Assembly: GCA_964019415.1 (NCBI GenBank)
Contig: OZ025887.1
Coordinates: 3,530,958-3,594,957, forward strand
Source of the DNA: Ianthella basta
Taxonomy: Eukaryota > Porifera > Demospongiae > Verongiida > Ianthellidae
Length of the DNA: 64,000 nucleotides
Reading direction: 5' to 3'
The notes under the pieces were generated by a model. It searched no databases. It had not been told where the DNA came from and saw only the letters and a list, made by a program, of their open reading frames with translations. Both the position numbers and the translations under genes were made by a program. This document shows, piece by piece, positions 1-9,493 of this stretch (the stretch's first letter is position 1; every line of letters begins with the position of its first letter).

Positions 1-457
1 CCGAGATAGGGTTCTGTGCTCGGCAAAGCACTGCACCTCTTGCAGTGTCCGGTGCGCTCCCGACAGCCCTTGAAAATCCGAGGGAGTGGATGATTCTCAC
101 GTCCGGCCGTACTCATAACCGCATCAGGTCTCCAAGGTGAACAGCCTCTAGTCGATGGAACAATGTAGGTAAGGGAAGTCGGCAAATTGGATCCGTAACT
201 TCGGGAAAAGGATTGGCTCTAAGGGCTGGGTCTGTCGGGCTTTGGCTGGAAGCAGATGCTGCTTGGCGCATCTGGGTGTACGGCCCTTGGGCTGTGAGCC
301 CGGGAGCGCCTTGTCGCGACTGCAGAAGGTCACAGCTTGGTCCACACGGGCCGATCGGCAGACAACGAACAGCCAACTTAGAACTGGAACGGACAAGGGG
401 AATCCGACTGTTTAATTAAAACAAAGCATTGCGATGGCCGGAAACAGAGTGTTGACG

Positions 458-488
<31 letters not shown>

Positions 489-513
489 AAAAGTGAAGAA
501 ATTCAACCAAGCA

Positions 514-570
<57 letters not shown>

Positions 571-571
571 C

Positions 572-608
<37 letters not shown>

Positions 609-632
609 ACTGTCCCTATCTACTATCTAGCG
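1..632 (+). rRNA. 28S rRNA, partial (middle to start of peptidyl-transferase region), truncated
   Basis: Matches the universally conserved large-subunit rRNA core from memory. CTCCCGACAGCCCTTGAAAA, GGTCTCCAAGGTGAACAGCC and the helix ACTCTCTTAAGGTAGCCAAA (near 540-558) are followed by ATTAACGAGATTCCCACTGT. Similarity runs to ATCTAGCG at 632, where the next conserved bases (AAACCACAGCC) are missing and unrelated sequence begins. The 5' part lies outside the window. The TTAAGG|TAGCC junction used by R2 elements is at 550/551 and is unoccupied. It is either a dispersed rRNA fragment or the edge of an rDNA unit cut by a rearrangement or insertion. Confidence 0.93.
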
Positions 633-2979
633 GTCTCCAAGGGGAGATTCCACCGTGGATGGTGTCTCATCCAGGAGGTCGTTGGATTCATAGATGCGCA
701 TCCAATTCATGGTAAGTGTTCATGGTTGTGGAGACATGTGTGTTGTGGAGGTGTCAGGGTTCCTTCATTTGCTTTATGTATGTGTTTCAATGCCGTTGCA
801 AGTTGTTTGCAGGACAGGCTCATAGTGAAAAAAGGGAAAGGCTTCTGCCACGTGCTAACGTGTTTGTACATACATCTGCTAGCATGTTCCCTAGTCTAGT
901 CTTCTAACGTGTTCATTCCTAAATCACACACGCATGCAGCCCAATCCAAGATCTCAGCCTAGGTTGGATGTGATATTTCGGGTATGTCACATGCAGGCCA
1001 TCCATGCATAAATGATTTGACCCCATGTATCACACACGCACACACGCACGCACGCACGCACGCGCCGCACACACACTACCCAGGCATTTGGTCTTCTCAA
1101 GTTTTGATGCACATGATACATACCTCCAGTGTGTCAAAACAGCACATCCATGTATGTTGAAACTTGACCACGGATCGCATGCACCGTCCAGCCAGATATC
1201 CCACCCTAGGTTCTATCTGTTACCTATGGTATGTCACAACAGCATAACGATCTGTTTATGTATGTCTGTATCGTAGCAAGTGATCATTGAGCTGTTCAGC
1301 AGTATATGGATGCCGACGCTCTTTCTCGTCCACATGGGGAGACCGACGAATGGCTCCCCTACTTTTAATCGCGCTCTGTCTTGTCCTCGTGTGGAAATCG
1401 ACAAATGGCTCAGAACTGACACAATGGTACAGCAGCATGGCACACGGAAGCCTCTCTTTCATGGCACATGTAACTCCATTTCATGACTGACTCTATAGAC
1501 TGACTCATACCACTCATATCACCATGTGTGTACCAACAACCCTGAAAGCTTTCTCATGTAGCCTACATTGATTCAATGTGAATTGTGCTAAACAGCATGC
1601 TTTAATTGCAGACATTTTTAGTGTCCTGCAATTAACATGTCAACATTAAAATAACAGAGAGCTAGCTGTATGAAGATGCTGTAGTTATGGCAATGGCACT
1701 CCGAAGTAGATATTGGCAATGTTAGCAGATGTGTGGCTACCATGTATATTGATAGGCTAGGAAAGAAGGTGGAAGACATGAAAAGAAAAAAATGCCCAGA
1801 GGTAACATTTACCTAGCTATCTATCTATTAATTTTATGCACGGTTTTAATTTTATATAGCTACTTGTACTCCTACCTGGCTTTGGGTGTGCTGCCACCTT
1901 CGATATCTTTAAATGCATAAATTTGCTTGCAATTGGGCATAAACCAAGGCCTTCTGTTATCTTCACCATCATCAGAGTCGGACAGCATGATATATAGCTA
2001 GCTAGTACTGCCGCAGTTTCAGTGGTTGTTGCACATTGTACTGTTTCAGATTGCTCGTTCTCCTGGATAGTGACTCTATCCTGCCCTCCTTGTTTCTGAA
2101 CTCTCCCCACCAGTCTTTACTAATAGCAGCCAGGTCAACCACTGTCTATGTGGAGACAGTTGTAATGTATTCGGGGAGTGGCACTATTCCTCCACAGGCT
2201 TTAATAAAGTTGACATTAATATGGTAAGGTGATTCTAGGATGCACCACGCAGAGGTCGGTATGATTTGCATCCCAAAGGATGGCGTTTGCTTGCGTGGGC
2301 CGAACCTTACTAACAGGGGAAATCGCGCTTAGTGCAGAATGCGTTGTCGGGGTTTTGCGCTATTTTGCTGTCTTCTACTCCACACACTGCACCCTGCTCG
2401 TAACAGCTACAGCTACTTTCTGTTGTTTGCAGATTCCCAGAGGCTAGTGCAGGCAGTTTGCATCACAATTTTGGTGACTTTGGCACGAGTATACATTCCT
2501 TTGCCCATTGTATGTATGTGACTACCTTCCTAGTTAGAGAGTGTATATGGTATATGTAGCGTAGCAATTACTAGAAGATCATCAGACAGTTCTTTAGCTA
2601 GGTTTGTGCCAGTTAGCAATCTCATAATACCATACTGCAGCCATATGGCTACATATTGCAGCTATATACATACTGCAGCCATATGGCTATTCATGCAAGC
2701 CTGAAGCTTGTAAATTTTGCAGCATGCAGCCTTGATGCAGCTGGCATTCTCAAAAGATCTATAGGGACCTAGCTAGCCAGTGGTGACAGAACATGATTGG
2801 ATTTGGGGACTGCTTGATGGCTATTATTCCGTGCAGTACTGAACACTAATGGTACCCCTTCTGGTTTCGAAGCTTTAGCCAGTTTAAAGGGTGCATGACA
2901 TTGTGTTTGCTTAGAGCCTCAATCAAAACCTTACTACATTGTGCTCATTAAGATGGTCTATGTACCATGGTGACACAAA
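633..2979. other. No gene recognised; AT-rich spacer
   Basis: Only short ORFs without recognisable products are seen. Contents include an (AC/GC)n tract at about 1027-1077 and scattered TAGCTAGC motifs. A reverse-strand stretch at about 1880-2110 has acidic peptide-like coding (SDSDDGEDNRRPW) that I cannot assign; it may be a transposon ORF remnant. Confidence 0.5.
1027..1077. repeat. (CA/CG)n microsatellite
   Basis: Alternating CACA and GCAC units, imperfect, about 50 bp. Confidence 0.85.
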
Positions 2980-3263
2980 TGAAAGATAACGATCGAACTA
3001 CACATGGTAAGGAAAGAAGGGGGGAAGGGGAAAATGGCAGTGAACCGGCAACCTCCAGGTCTTTACCCGACCCTTTAGCAGCCGGTCACTGGTCACTGTA
3101 TATAAGAAGGGAATGGATCAGTGGCTGTTGGCGGTGACCAGTGACATGGCTGCTAAAAGGTCAGCTCAAGATCTGGAGGTTGCCGGTGCTGGTCTGGTTC
3201 ACTGCCATTTTTCCCTTCCCCCTTTCTTTCCTTACCATGTGTAGTTCCGAACGTTATCTTTCA
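2980..3263. repeat. Foldback (inverted-repeat) element, about 284 bp
   Basis: The left arm 2980-3097 starts TGAAAGATAACG and contains CTACACATGGTAAGGAAAG and GGCAACCTCCAG. It is the near reverse complement of the right arm 3133-3263, with a spacer of about 35 bp. Arms differ by a few substitutions and one indel of about 9 bp. It has no coding capacity and looks like a hairpin MITE. An 11-bp direct repeat TACATTGTGCT sits at 2935-2945 and 3264-3274, but the left copy is 34 bp away from the arm, so I do not call it a target duplication. Confidence 0.8.
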
Positions 3264-3675
3264 TACATTGTGCTTGTAGCTAATCCTGGAAAAATGACAT
3301 TGTTTCACTGCCTCTGTTTCAGAGCCTTCCTGCTAGCATATATGCAGGGTGGCTGCATTACAATACGTAGTTTAGCTGGCTGGCACTGAACATCACTGTT
3401 AACATGACGTTGTCTAAATGCATTTTAATTGAGATGAATATATTAGCTATATTTCATTAACTTGTATAGTGTACTACAGATTCCTACATCCCATTAGTGT
3501 AGCAGCAACTTACGTGCCCCAACAAGAATGGCATAGCCCTTTCCCAGTGGTAGGAACCACAAACACTCTACAGTTACAACACACTTGCTATGAAGACACA
3601 GCACGCTGTGTGTCAGCGTGCAGCACCCGCCTGGCGCCCGTTTTGACATTGGCTTGGAATTTGGGTTTTGGATTT

Positions 3676-3889
3676 TGGCCAAGAAGATGGCCGTCTCATC
3701 TCCAGGCCAGTGTGAGCTCGTCGGTTTGCTCGCTGAAGCCCACCCTGCGAACAACTAGGGATGCTATCAAGCTTCGAGGGAGTCATGGTGAGTGTGCGAT
3801 CTGTGTGTGTGCGTGTTGGGGGATGCTAAGCTTCATCTGTGGTCAGTTTGCTGTTAGGACTCCACCCCCTTGGAGACATTTAGCTCTAT
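3676..3889 (+). repeat. Copy 1 of a 210-bp dispersed repeat (inverted partner at 17311-17517)
   Basis: It begins GGCCAAGAAGATGGCCGTCT and runs through TCGTCGGTTTGCTCGCTGAAG, GGGATGCTATCAAGCTTCG and GGTCAGTTTGCTGTTAGGAC to GGAGACATTTAGCTC. The same sequence occurs in reverse orientation next to the Harbinger remains at 17.3 kb. The pair faces outward like terminal inverted repeats of a single large, heavily interrupted element, but could also be two independent repeats. Confidence 0.75.
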
Positions 3890-4622
3890 TTTTCGTTAGT
3901 GTTACATGCTGGTCGTCGCGCTATACGGTCAACGCGTTTCTAGTAGCCTGAAAGGCATGCTGGACCAAATTGGACTGGAATGAAGCTTCGCGTGTGGACC
4001 ATGTTTGCGGGATCGTCACACGCTGAGCCTATGGATTTGAGTCGTTCCTTGGTGGTGATGACATCTCAGATGTTGTTAGATGTTATATTCGTCGTCGTTT
4101 TTGAGCTAGAATCGATTCGCCCTGTGCTACAGTCGCTCAAACTTCGCCTTCTTTCAGCCAGCTCAGCATTTTCCAAGTATTAATTTATATGGGTTAGGTG
4201 GGCAGAAGCAGCATTAAGCTGCGTATTGTCTTGAATTTCATCAAGTGCCGAGAGATCATTGCTAGCAATCTCTCTGAGCGGTGACGACGTTTCACCATTT
4301 ACCGTCGATGTGCAGGATGTCGACAAAGTTGCTGATTTTGCCCCTCCCACCAATGCTTAAGGATGGAGGGTCAAAGTTGACATGGGTGCTGCACCCATGC
4401 TATCCTTTATACATTGCGTGACGTCATGATCACGAGCGTGAGCATGTGACTTAATAGAGAGGTTTAGCACAACGCAGAACGTAACGTAGTAAGCTTGTTA
4501 CGTTTGGCGCGAAAAAATTGAACGCAGGAAGTACCGTTTTTGACGTAACAAGGCCGTTTATTTTATACGTACGTTGTTCAGCTACGGAAAACTCGTCTTA
4601 GATCATTCGCGCTGCTCTCGCC
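3890..4622. other. No gene recognised
   Basis: Contains a short perfect hairpin CATGGGTGCTGCACCCATG at about 4382-4400. The same hairpin with similar flanks occurs at about 18910-18928. Nothing coding is recognised. Confidence 0.5.
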
Positions 4623-4940
4623 ATGGATGCCTCAGCTGCTTCCACCCCTTCTCGGTCTCCGACCCCAGCAAGTTTGAATCTCTCCCCCGTATTGCCTTCA
4701 GAAAACCAGCTGAAGCCGTCATGGGTTCACTTTCAAGCAGCATACGCTGTAATACTGTTGCGCGAAGATGTGGCAGTCGAGCACCCCTTCGCACGAGGGT
4801 CGGCCTGTAGGGAAGACATAGCTGGGACACTGCAGAAGGAATTTCTTGGGAAATTCAAAATCCAAGCGTTTCCCATGTCTCCCGTGTCTTTCCGCATGCG
4901 CAGCAAGCTCCGTCTTCGAAATTGGAATCGTCTGAATTGA
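4623..4940 (+). CDS. Unassigned 105-residue ORF, possibly a transposon accessory protein
   Basis: The ORF opens MDASAASTPSRSPTPASLN, a Ser/Pro/Thr-rich start. It contains AVILLREDVAVEHPFARGS followed by an IAGTLQKEF stretch, then ends in a basic tail (RMRSKLRLRNWNRLN). The LLRE...PF..GS...IA..L pattern resembles, from memory, a small DNA-binding domain found beside some transposases, but I cannot assign it firmly. It lies 500 bp upstream of a Harbinger transposase fragment on the same strand, which supports a mobile-element origin. No intron or functional residue can be shown. Confidence 0.3.
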   Translation: MDASAASTPSRSPTPASLNLSPVLPSENQLKPSWVHFQAAYAVILLREDVAVEHPFARGSACREDIAGTLQKEFLGKFKIQAFPMSPVSFRMRSKLRLRNWNRLN

Positions 4941-5420
4941 GTACAGCCACCCACAGTCCGTTCTCCGTGCTGTTACTCGCCATTTTCGCCCACTCCCATT
5001 GCGCTCTAAGGAAGAGCTTACGATTAGCTCAGGGCCACGTTACGCTACGTTCGAACGTTGTTGCGCTAAATCGAAGAACGTACGAATTTGCTCCGTGGCA
5101 CGTGCGCTTATTACGCTACCTTTGAACGTTGTGCTAAACTTGACAACTTGGAGCAGACACAGGCTGCAGCCGGTGCCAGCAAGCCAAAGCCAAAGTTCAA
5201 GCACACTGTACGAATGCACAGTAGTTCATAATGGCCACTCAACATGTATTTATCAATTCATGTGATTCTGAGCCTGAACAACAATACTCCACAAGTTCAA
5301 AGGGAATCATGAGTATTGTACATCGTCTGCAGTTCGCTGTGTTCCTGAGTGTTGCTGTTACGTACACTACTTGCACGGTTTCACGGAGTATCTGGGCGAA
5401 AGATGAGCTTCACATGATGG

Positions 5421-5572
5421 GACAGAATTGTGCGTGGTTCCTTCAAAGAAGAAGACTGGCTCGAAAAATTCCTAATGTCCAAAGAAACGTTTTTGTATCT
5501 TTGCCAGGAGCTAGGACTGTCGTGCAAAAACGTGTCATGGCTAAAACCGTTCCCCCGGACTACTTTTGGCAG
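5421..5572 (+). pseudogene. PIF/Harbinger transposase, N-terminal fragment
   Basis: In one frame this reads WDRIVRGSFKEEDWLEKFLM then SKETFLYLCQELGLSCKNVS, typical of the helical N-terminal part of HARBI1-like transposases (W..NFRMSR.TFLYLC.EL). The match stops at the perfect hairpin at 5557-5585. The catalytic DDE domain is absent here; a separate piece that starts just where this one stops (QDTHMRKALSSEMRVAISLW) lies on the same strand 10 kb downstream. No initiator or complete ORF remains, so it is a remnant. Confidence 0.65.
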
Positions 5573-5585
5573 CCAAAAGTAGTCC
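5557..5585. repeat. Perfect 14-bp inverted repeat, 1-nt spacer
   Basis: GGACTACTTTTGGC, then A, then its exact reverse complement. A related half-site (CAGACTACTTTTGGCC) occurs at 28646 inside the IS3EU element, and CAGACCACTTTTGGCC at 15785. Confidence 0.9.
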
Positions 5586-5656
5586 TAGGTCTAGTTTTAG
5601 GCAAGCAAAAGTGGTGGACCACTATTGCATGGCTTCATGCAACTACAGTTAGGTAT

Positions 5657-5711
5657 GCAACTTGCACTTGGGCAGAACACGGTTCACATATAGTGCCCAA
5701 GTGCAAGTTGC
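5657..5711. repeat. Perfect 18-bp inverted repeat, 19-nt loop
   Basis: GCAACTTGCACTTGGGCA at 5657-5674 pairs with its exact reverse complement at 5694-5711. The arm shares CAACTTGCACT with the tandem repeats that follow at 5.86-6.27 kb. Confidence 0.9.
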
Positions 5712-5859
5712 AAAGCTGTTGCTGCATCCTGCTCCAACTTGTGCTGTTCGACTAGCACCAACACTGTACTTGCATTCATAGTGGTCCCCCACTGCATGCC
5801 AATCGATGCTGGTGCCCGGACCCCCCTGACCTTCAACAACTTGCACTGGTGGTGTTTTC

Positions 5860-6270
5860 CTTCCATCAACTAGCGCAAACACTATACTTGCACTCGGGAT
5901 GGTTACTCTCAGCAACTTGGGATGGTTACTCTCAGCAACTTGCATTGGTGGCCTTGTTCATAGAAGCACTGGCGCATATACTGCATGCGCAGATTGCAAT
6001 TTGCACTGTGTGGTAGTGATGGTGCTGGTGGGTGGTGCTGGTGGTGTATATATAGCACAAACACTCTACCTGCACTCGGGGTAGTTACCCTTGTCAACTT
6101 GCACTGGTGGTCTTGGTCCTTATGTATGTATGTATGTATAAACACTCTACCTGCACCTGGGGTGGTTACCCTTGGCAACTTGCACTGGTGGTCTTGTTCC
6201 TAGTAGCTCTTGCACATATACTGCATGCGCAGATTGGAACTTGCACTGTGATGGTGGTGCATGGTGGTGG
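5860..6270. repeat. Degenerate tandem repeats built on CAACTTGCACTGGTGG
   Basis: Blocks of roughly 100-210 bp recur. Each contains AAACACTCTACCTGCAC, GGGGTGGTTACCCTTGGCAA, CTTGCACTGGTGGTCTTG and, in two blocks, ACATATACTGCATGCGCAGA followed by TGGTGGTGG. Unit length varies through internal deletions and a (TATG)n insertion. No long ORF is preserved across units. Confidence 0.75.
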
Positions 6271-6315
6271 TAGTGGAAGTGGTGCCATGGGTAGCATGTG
6301 GTGGTTGTATATTAA

Positions 6316-6540
6316 TGTGTAAAAATGTTTACTCCAGAAACAAGGGCAAATGTAGGGATGGTGCAGTGTGCCTCTGAAGGGCATGGCAAACCAACTGGCG
6401 GAAAAACCGTAGGAACAAGGAGGAGGGCCAGTCCATGCAAAGAGGGGGGCCAGCCTGTCCACACAAAACCCATGCAGGTCATTAACATTCACTGACTTTG
6501 AATACATTTGCACCATCCCTACATCTGGCAACATTTTGCC
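6316..6540 (+). repeat. Left arm of a 1.2-kb inverted-repeat structure
   Basis: The 225-bp arm is the near-exact reverse complement of 7316-7540. Within it, 6351-6523 (173 bp) is bounded by its own terminal inverted repeats TGTAGGGATGGTGCA / TGCACCATCCCTACA, like a small MITE. The match extends 17-35 bp beyond that inner element on both sides, so the duplicated unit is larger than the MITE. The segment between the arms (6541-7315) holds no recognised gene. Confidence 0.85.
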
Positions 6541-7315
6541 GTGCCTCCTAGCTACTACCGCACAACCATTCCAGCTATTCAGCTTCCCTTTTGCACCTAC
6601 AGGTACAGTCTTACAATTTACCCATCTCTCTGCTTTGCTGTGCTCAATCTTTCCTTTCCACAAGGTTTATCCCTGCAAATTGCCTACTACCCAATCTACT
6701 TTGCTGTGCTCTAGAATCTAGAACCTCCTACTCTTCCAGTTCGTTATGTGTTTCCATGTAAGTATCAGTTGCAGGCTCCATATTCTTTGGGTTAATTCAT
6801 CTCTTATGTAGCTATCTCGCTCTGCCATGAAACCCTGCGGCAAAGCTCTAAGCTCAAATGCAGTGGCAATACTTACCATAGGTGTTCACTACATCGCTGC
6901 CTGCAAACCACCACACCCACTTTCATGCCCACAATGTTTAGCTTCAGGCCAGCACAAACATTGTACACTTCACTACCAATGTTTGCAAAGTTCAACCTCC
7001 ATACACTTACATATATCCAGGTAGCTAGTGTCTTACAGTATATCAGAACACACTAATACCTATGCATGCACCACAGTGAACACCAGATTCTGCAATTGCT
7101 ATATATATAGCTGTATTCCTCAAAGGTGCTTTAGTCATGTACATGGGTGTATGCATACAGTTTGGTGATGTGTACATGGGAAGATGCACAGCTGGAATAG
7201 GCATGCAATCTTAGTCGCCTGCATGTAGCAGCTCTTTAGCTTGTTACTGCGCACTCACAATTGCATAACAATATGCAGGTGGAGAAATAGGGGATGGTAG
7301 CAAGACTGCAAGCGC

Positions 7316-7540
7316 AGCAAAATGTTGCCAGATGTAGGGATGGTGCAAATGTATTCAAAGTCAGCGAATGTTAATGACCTGCATGGGTTTTGTGTGGACA
7401 GGCTGGCCCCCCTCTTTGCATGGACTGGCCCTCCTCCTTGTTCCTACGGTTTTTCCGCCAGTTGGTTTGCCATGCCCTTCAGAGGCACACTGCACCATCC
7501 CTACATTTGCCCTTGTTTTTGGAGGAAACATTTTTACACA
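7316..7540 (-). repeat. Right arm of the same inverted repeat
   Basis: Reverse complement of 6316-6540 with a few differences. The inner 173-bp MITE-like unit lies at 7333-7505. A solitary CACCATCCCTACATA at about 13463-13477 suggests a further partial copy beyond the Gypsy insertion. Confidence 0.85.
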
Positions 7541-7893
7541 CCCTTGTTTCTTGAGTTTTATGGAATGCAAATTGCACATGGGCAACAGCTGATCTACTAG
7601 AAAGGCTTCCAAACAACAGTGGCAACAAAGGAATGTGCTCCAAATGCATGGCAGGGTGTGTAGCACATTGTGGGATGTAGCTGGGTGGGCAACCTAGGGT
7701 AGTCTGTGGTGGGTCGAATGTTGGGCGAAGCATATTCAGTATGTACCCTGGCACAGTCGTTTGACCATGATGTGGAGCTATTGGATGGTGATTGTATGAG
7801 GAATAGGCGGAAGACGGTGTCAGAAACGTGTAGCGCATCAGGGTAAAATGGTGTCTTTCTCCCAGGTATGGCTCCCTAAGACCTGGAAACATC

Positions 7894-8169
7894 TGTAGAA
7901 CGCTGTACAACTCGTTGGGGCTGGAAAACGGACGGGCATGCAACGAACACTTCACGGGCACAAGTCAACAATCAATGAAGCAACAAGGTGAACCAAACCT
8001 GTGAGCACTACAGGGTCTCTGATCGTGACTGACTAAGGTGCAACAACAACCGGATGATCACAGAGTTCTAATCAGGTGTGGATACATAACTTTTTAAATT
8101 ACAGATACACATGTACACAACACAATCATCCACACACAGTTAACACAAGGGTCCACACAGTGTCACACA
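7894..8169 (-). repeat. Gypsy LTR (3' LTR of the minus-strand element)
   Basis: Starts TGTAGAACGCTG and ends GTGTCACACA on the plus strand. By eye it is identical to the partner at 12855-13130. Confidence 0.95.
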
Positions 8170-8200
8170 GCTCCCGTCGTGGGAAGAATTCGTCCCGGAT

Positions 8201-9493
8201 TCAGTACAATACAAAACCACCATACCGATCTGGTGGACGGTGTGTTCTGGTAGGGTAACGGCTTGGACATCGAGTGGCCATGTCTGGAACATCACGTTGA
8301 CCAATTGGAGGACGTGCCCTGGCAGGGCAAAGACTTGGAGATTGGTGGGAGGCTGTGTCGTCAGCCTCAACAGTTTGAAGCTGCTTGCCAAACACTGGAG
8401 GTTCTGTGGTTATCCCAGTAGGGGAAGTAGTGAGGGCAGGAGGTGACGGTTTCTCCTCATCAGTGAATCGGGTCCCCTCTACGCATGGTTTCAATCGGTC
8501 AAAGTGAACAACCAAACGCTGTTTCCTTCCACGGGTATGTTGAATCCGGTAAGTGACATCAGACAACTGCTTCACAATGCGATAGGGCCCGGTCCAGGGA
8601 TGATGCAGCTTACGAGATTGCCCTTTTGGGACAACCACTGAGTGCAGCCAAACTAAACTGTCCCGCTCATAGGGCTCTCCATGGATCTTGCGGTCATAAA
8701 AATCTTTCTGTCTGGATAACTTCAACTTGAAGTTCTTCCGCACCCTCTCATAAGCAGAACCAAGCATCCTCTGCAGTGCAGCAGCATATTCACTTGCCAG
8801 CTGGGGAGTGATGTCCGACGTACCATATGTGAGTTCAATTGGGAGGCGTGCCTGTCTTCCAAACATGAGGAAAAAAGGCAAGTATCCAGTTGTTGGCTGC
8901 AGGCTGGTGTTGTAGGCCATGCATACTGCTTGTACATGTTCTTCCCATGTATCATGATGGGTGCCAACCATGGTAGACAGCATGCTCAGGAGGGTACGGT
9001 TGAACCGCTCTACGAGTCCATCACTTTGAGGGTGATAGGGGGTTGTTCTTGTCTTCTTGATGTTCAGCAACCGACATACTTCACCCAGAACTTGTGCTTC
9101 AAACTGGCGACCCTGGTCGGAATGAAGCTGCTCTGGTGGGGAGAATCGCAGGAACAACTCATTGGTCAAAGTCTTGGCCACGGTGGAAGCTTCTTGGTTC
9201 GGGATGGGATAGGCTTCCATCCAACGTGTAAAGTAGTCACCCGCTACCAACAGGTATGAGTTCCCCTTAGGCGACTCGGGAAGTGGACCAAGGATGTCCA
9301 CTGCCACCAATTGCATCGGGTACCCCACAGTGACGGGTTGCAATGGAGCCTTCCTCTTAGGGTGGGCAGACTTCCGGGTAGTGCACTGCGAGCAAGTCCG
9401 ACACCACTTCTGCACATCGTTGAAGTGCCCAGGCCAATAGTACCTCTCTTTGAGTTTAGCCAGCGTCTTGTCTTCACCAAGATGACCCGACAT
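8201..9493 (-). CDS. Gypsy integrase region (fossil element part)
   Basis: Encodes the zinc-binding H2C2 module (H...H...C..C), the integrase core with the D, D and E positions typical of retroelement integrases, and a C-terminal basic region (LHHPWTGPYRIVKQLSDVTY) of the Gypsy type. It overlaps the reverse transcriptase/RNase H part just upstream. Confidence 0.9.
   Translation of the reverse strand: MSGHLGEDKTLAKLKERYYWPGHFNDVQKWCRTCSQCTTRKSAHPKRKAPLQPVTVGYPMQLVAVDILGPLPESPKGNSYLLVAGDYFTRWMEAYPIPNQEASTVAKTLTNELFLRFSPPEQLHSDQGRQFEAQVLGEVCRLLNIKKTRTTPYHPQSDGLVERFNRTLLSMLSTMVGTHHDTWEEHVQAVCMAYNTSLQPTTGYLPFFLMFGRQARLPIELTYGTSDITPQLASEYAAALQRMLGSAYERVRKNFKLKLSRQKDFYDRKIHGEPYERDSLVWLHSVVVPKGQSRKLHHPWTGPYRIVKQLSDVTYRIQHTRGRKQRLVVHFDRLKPCVEGTRFTDEEKPSPPALTTSPTGITTEPPVFGKQLQTVEADDTASHQSPSLCPARARPPIGQRDVPDMATRCPSRYPTRTHRPPDRYGGFVLY

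Noticed and set aside
113-419. Small ORFs over the rRNA
   Set aside because: Shadows of conserved 28S sequence.
633-1000. R1 or R2 retrotransposon following the 28S break
   Set aside because: No reverse-transcriptase or endonuclease coding follows, and the break is not at the exact R1 or R2 junction.
2935-3274. TACATTGTGCT direct repeats as target duplication of the foldback at 2980-3263
   Set aside because: The left copy is 34 bp away from the arm end.
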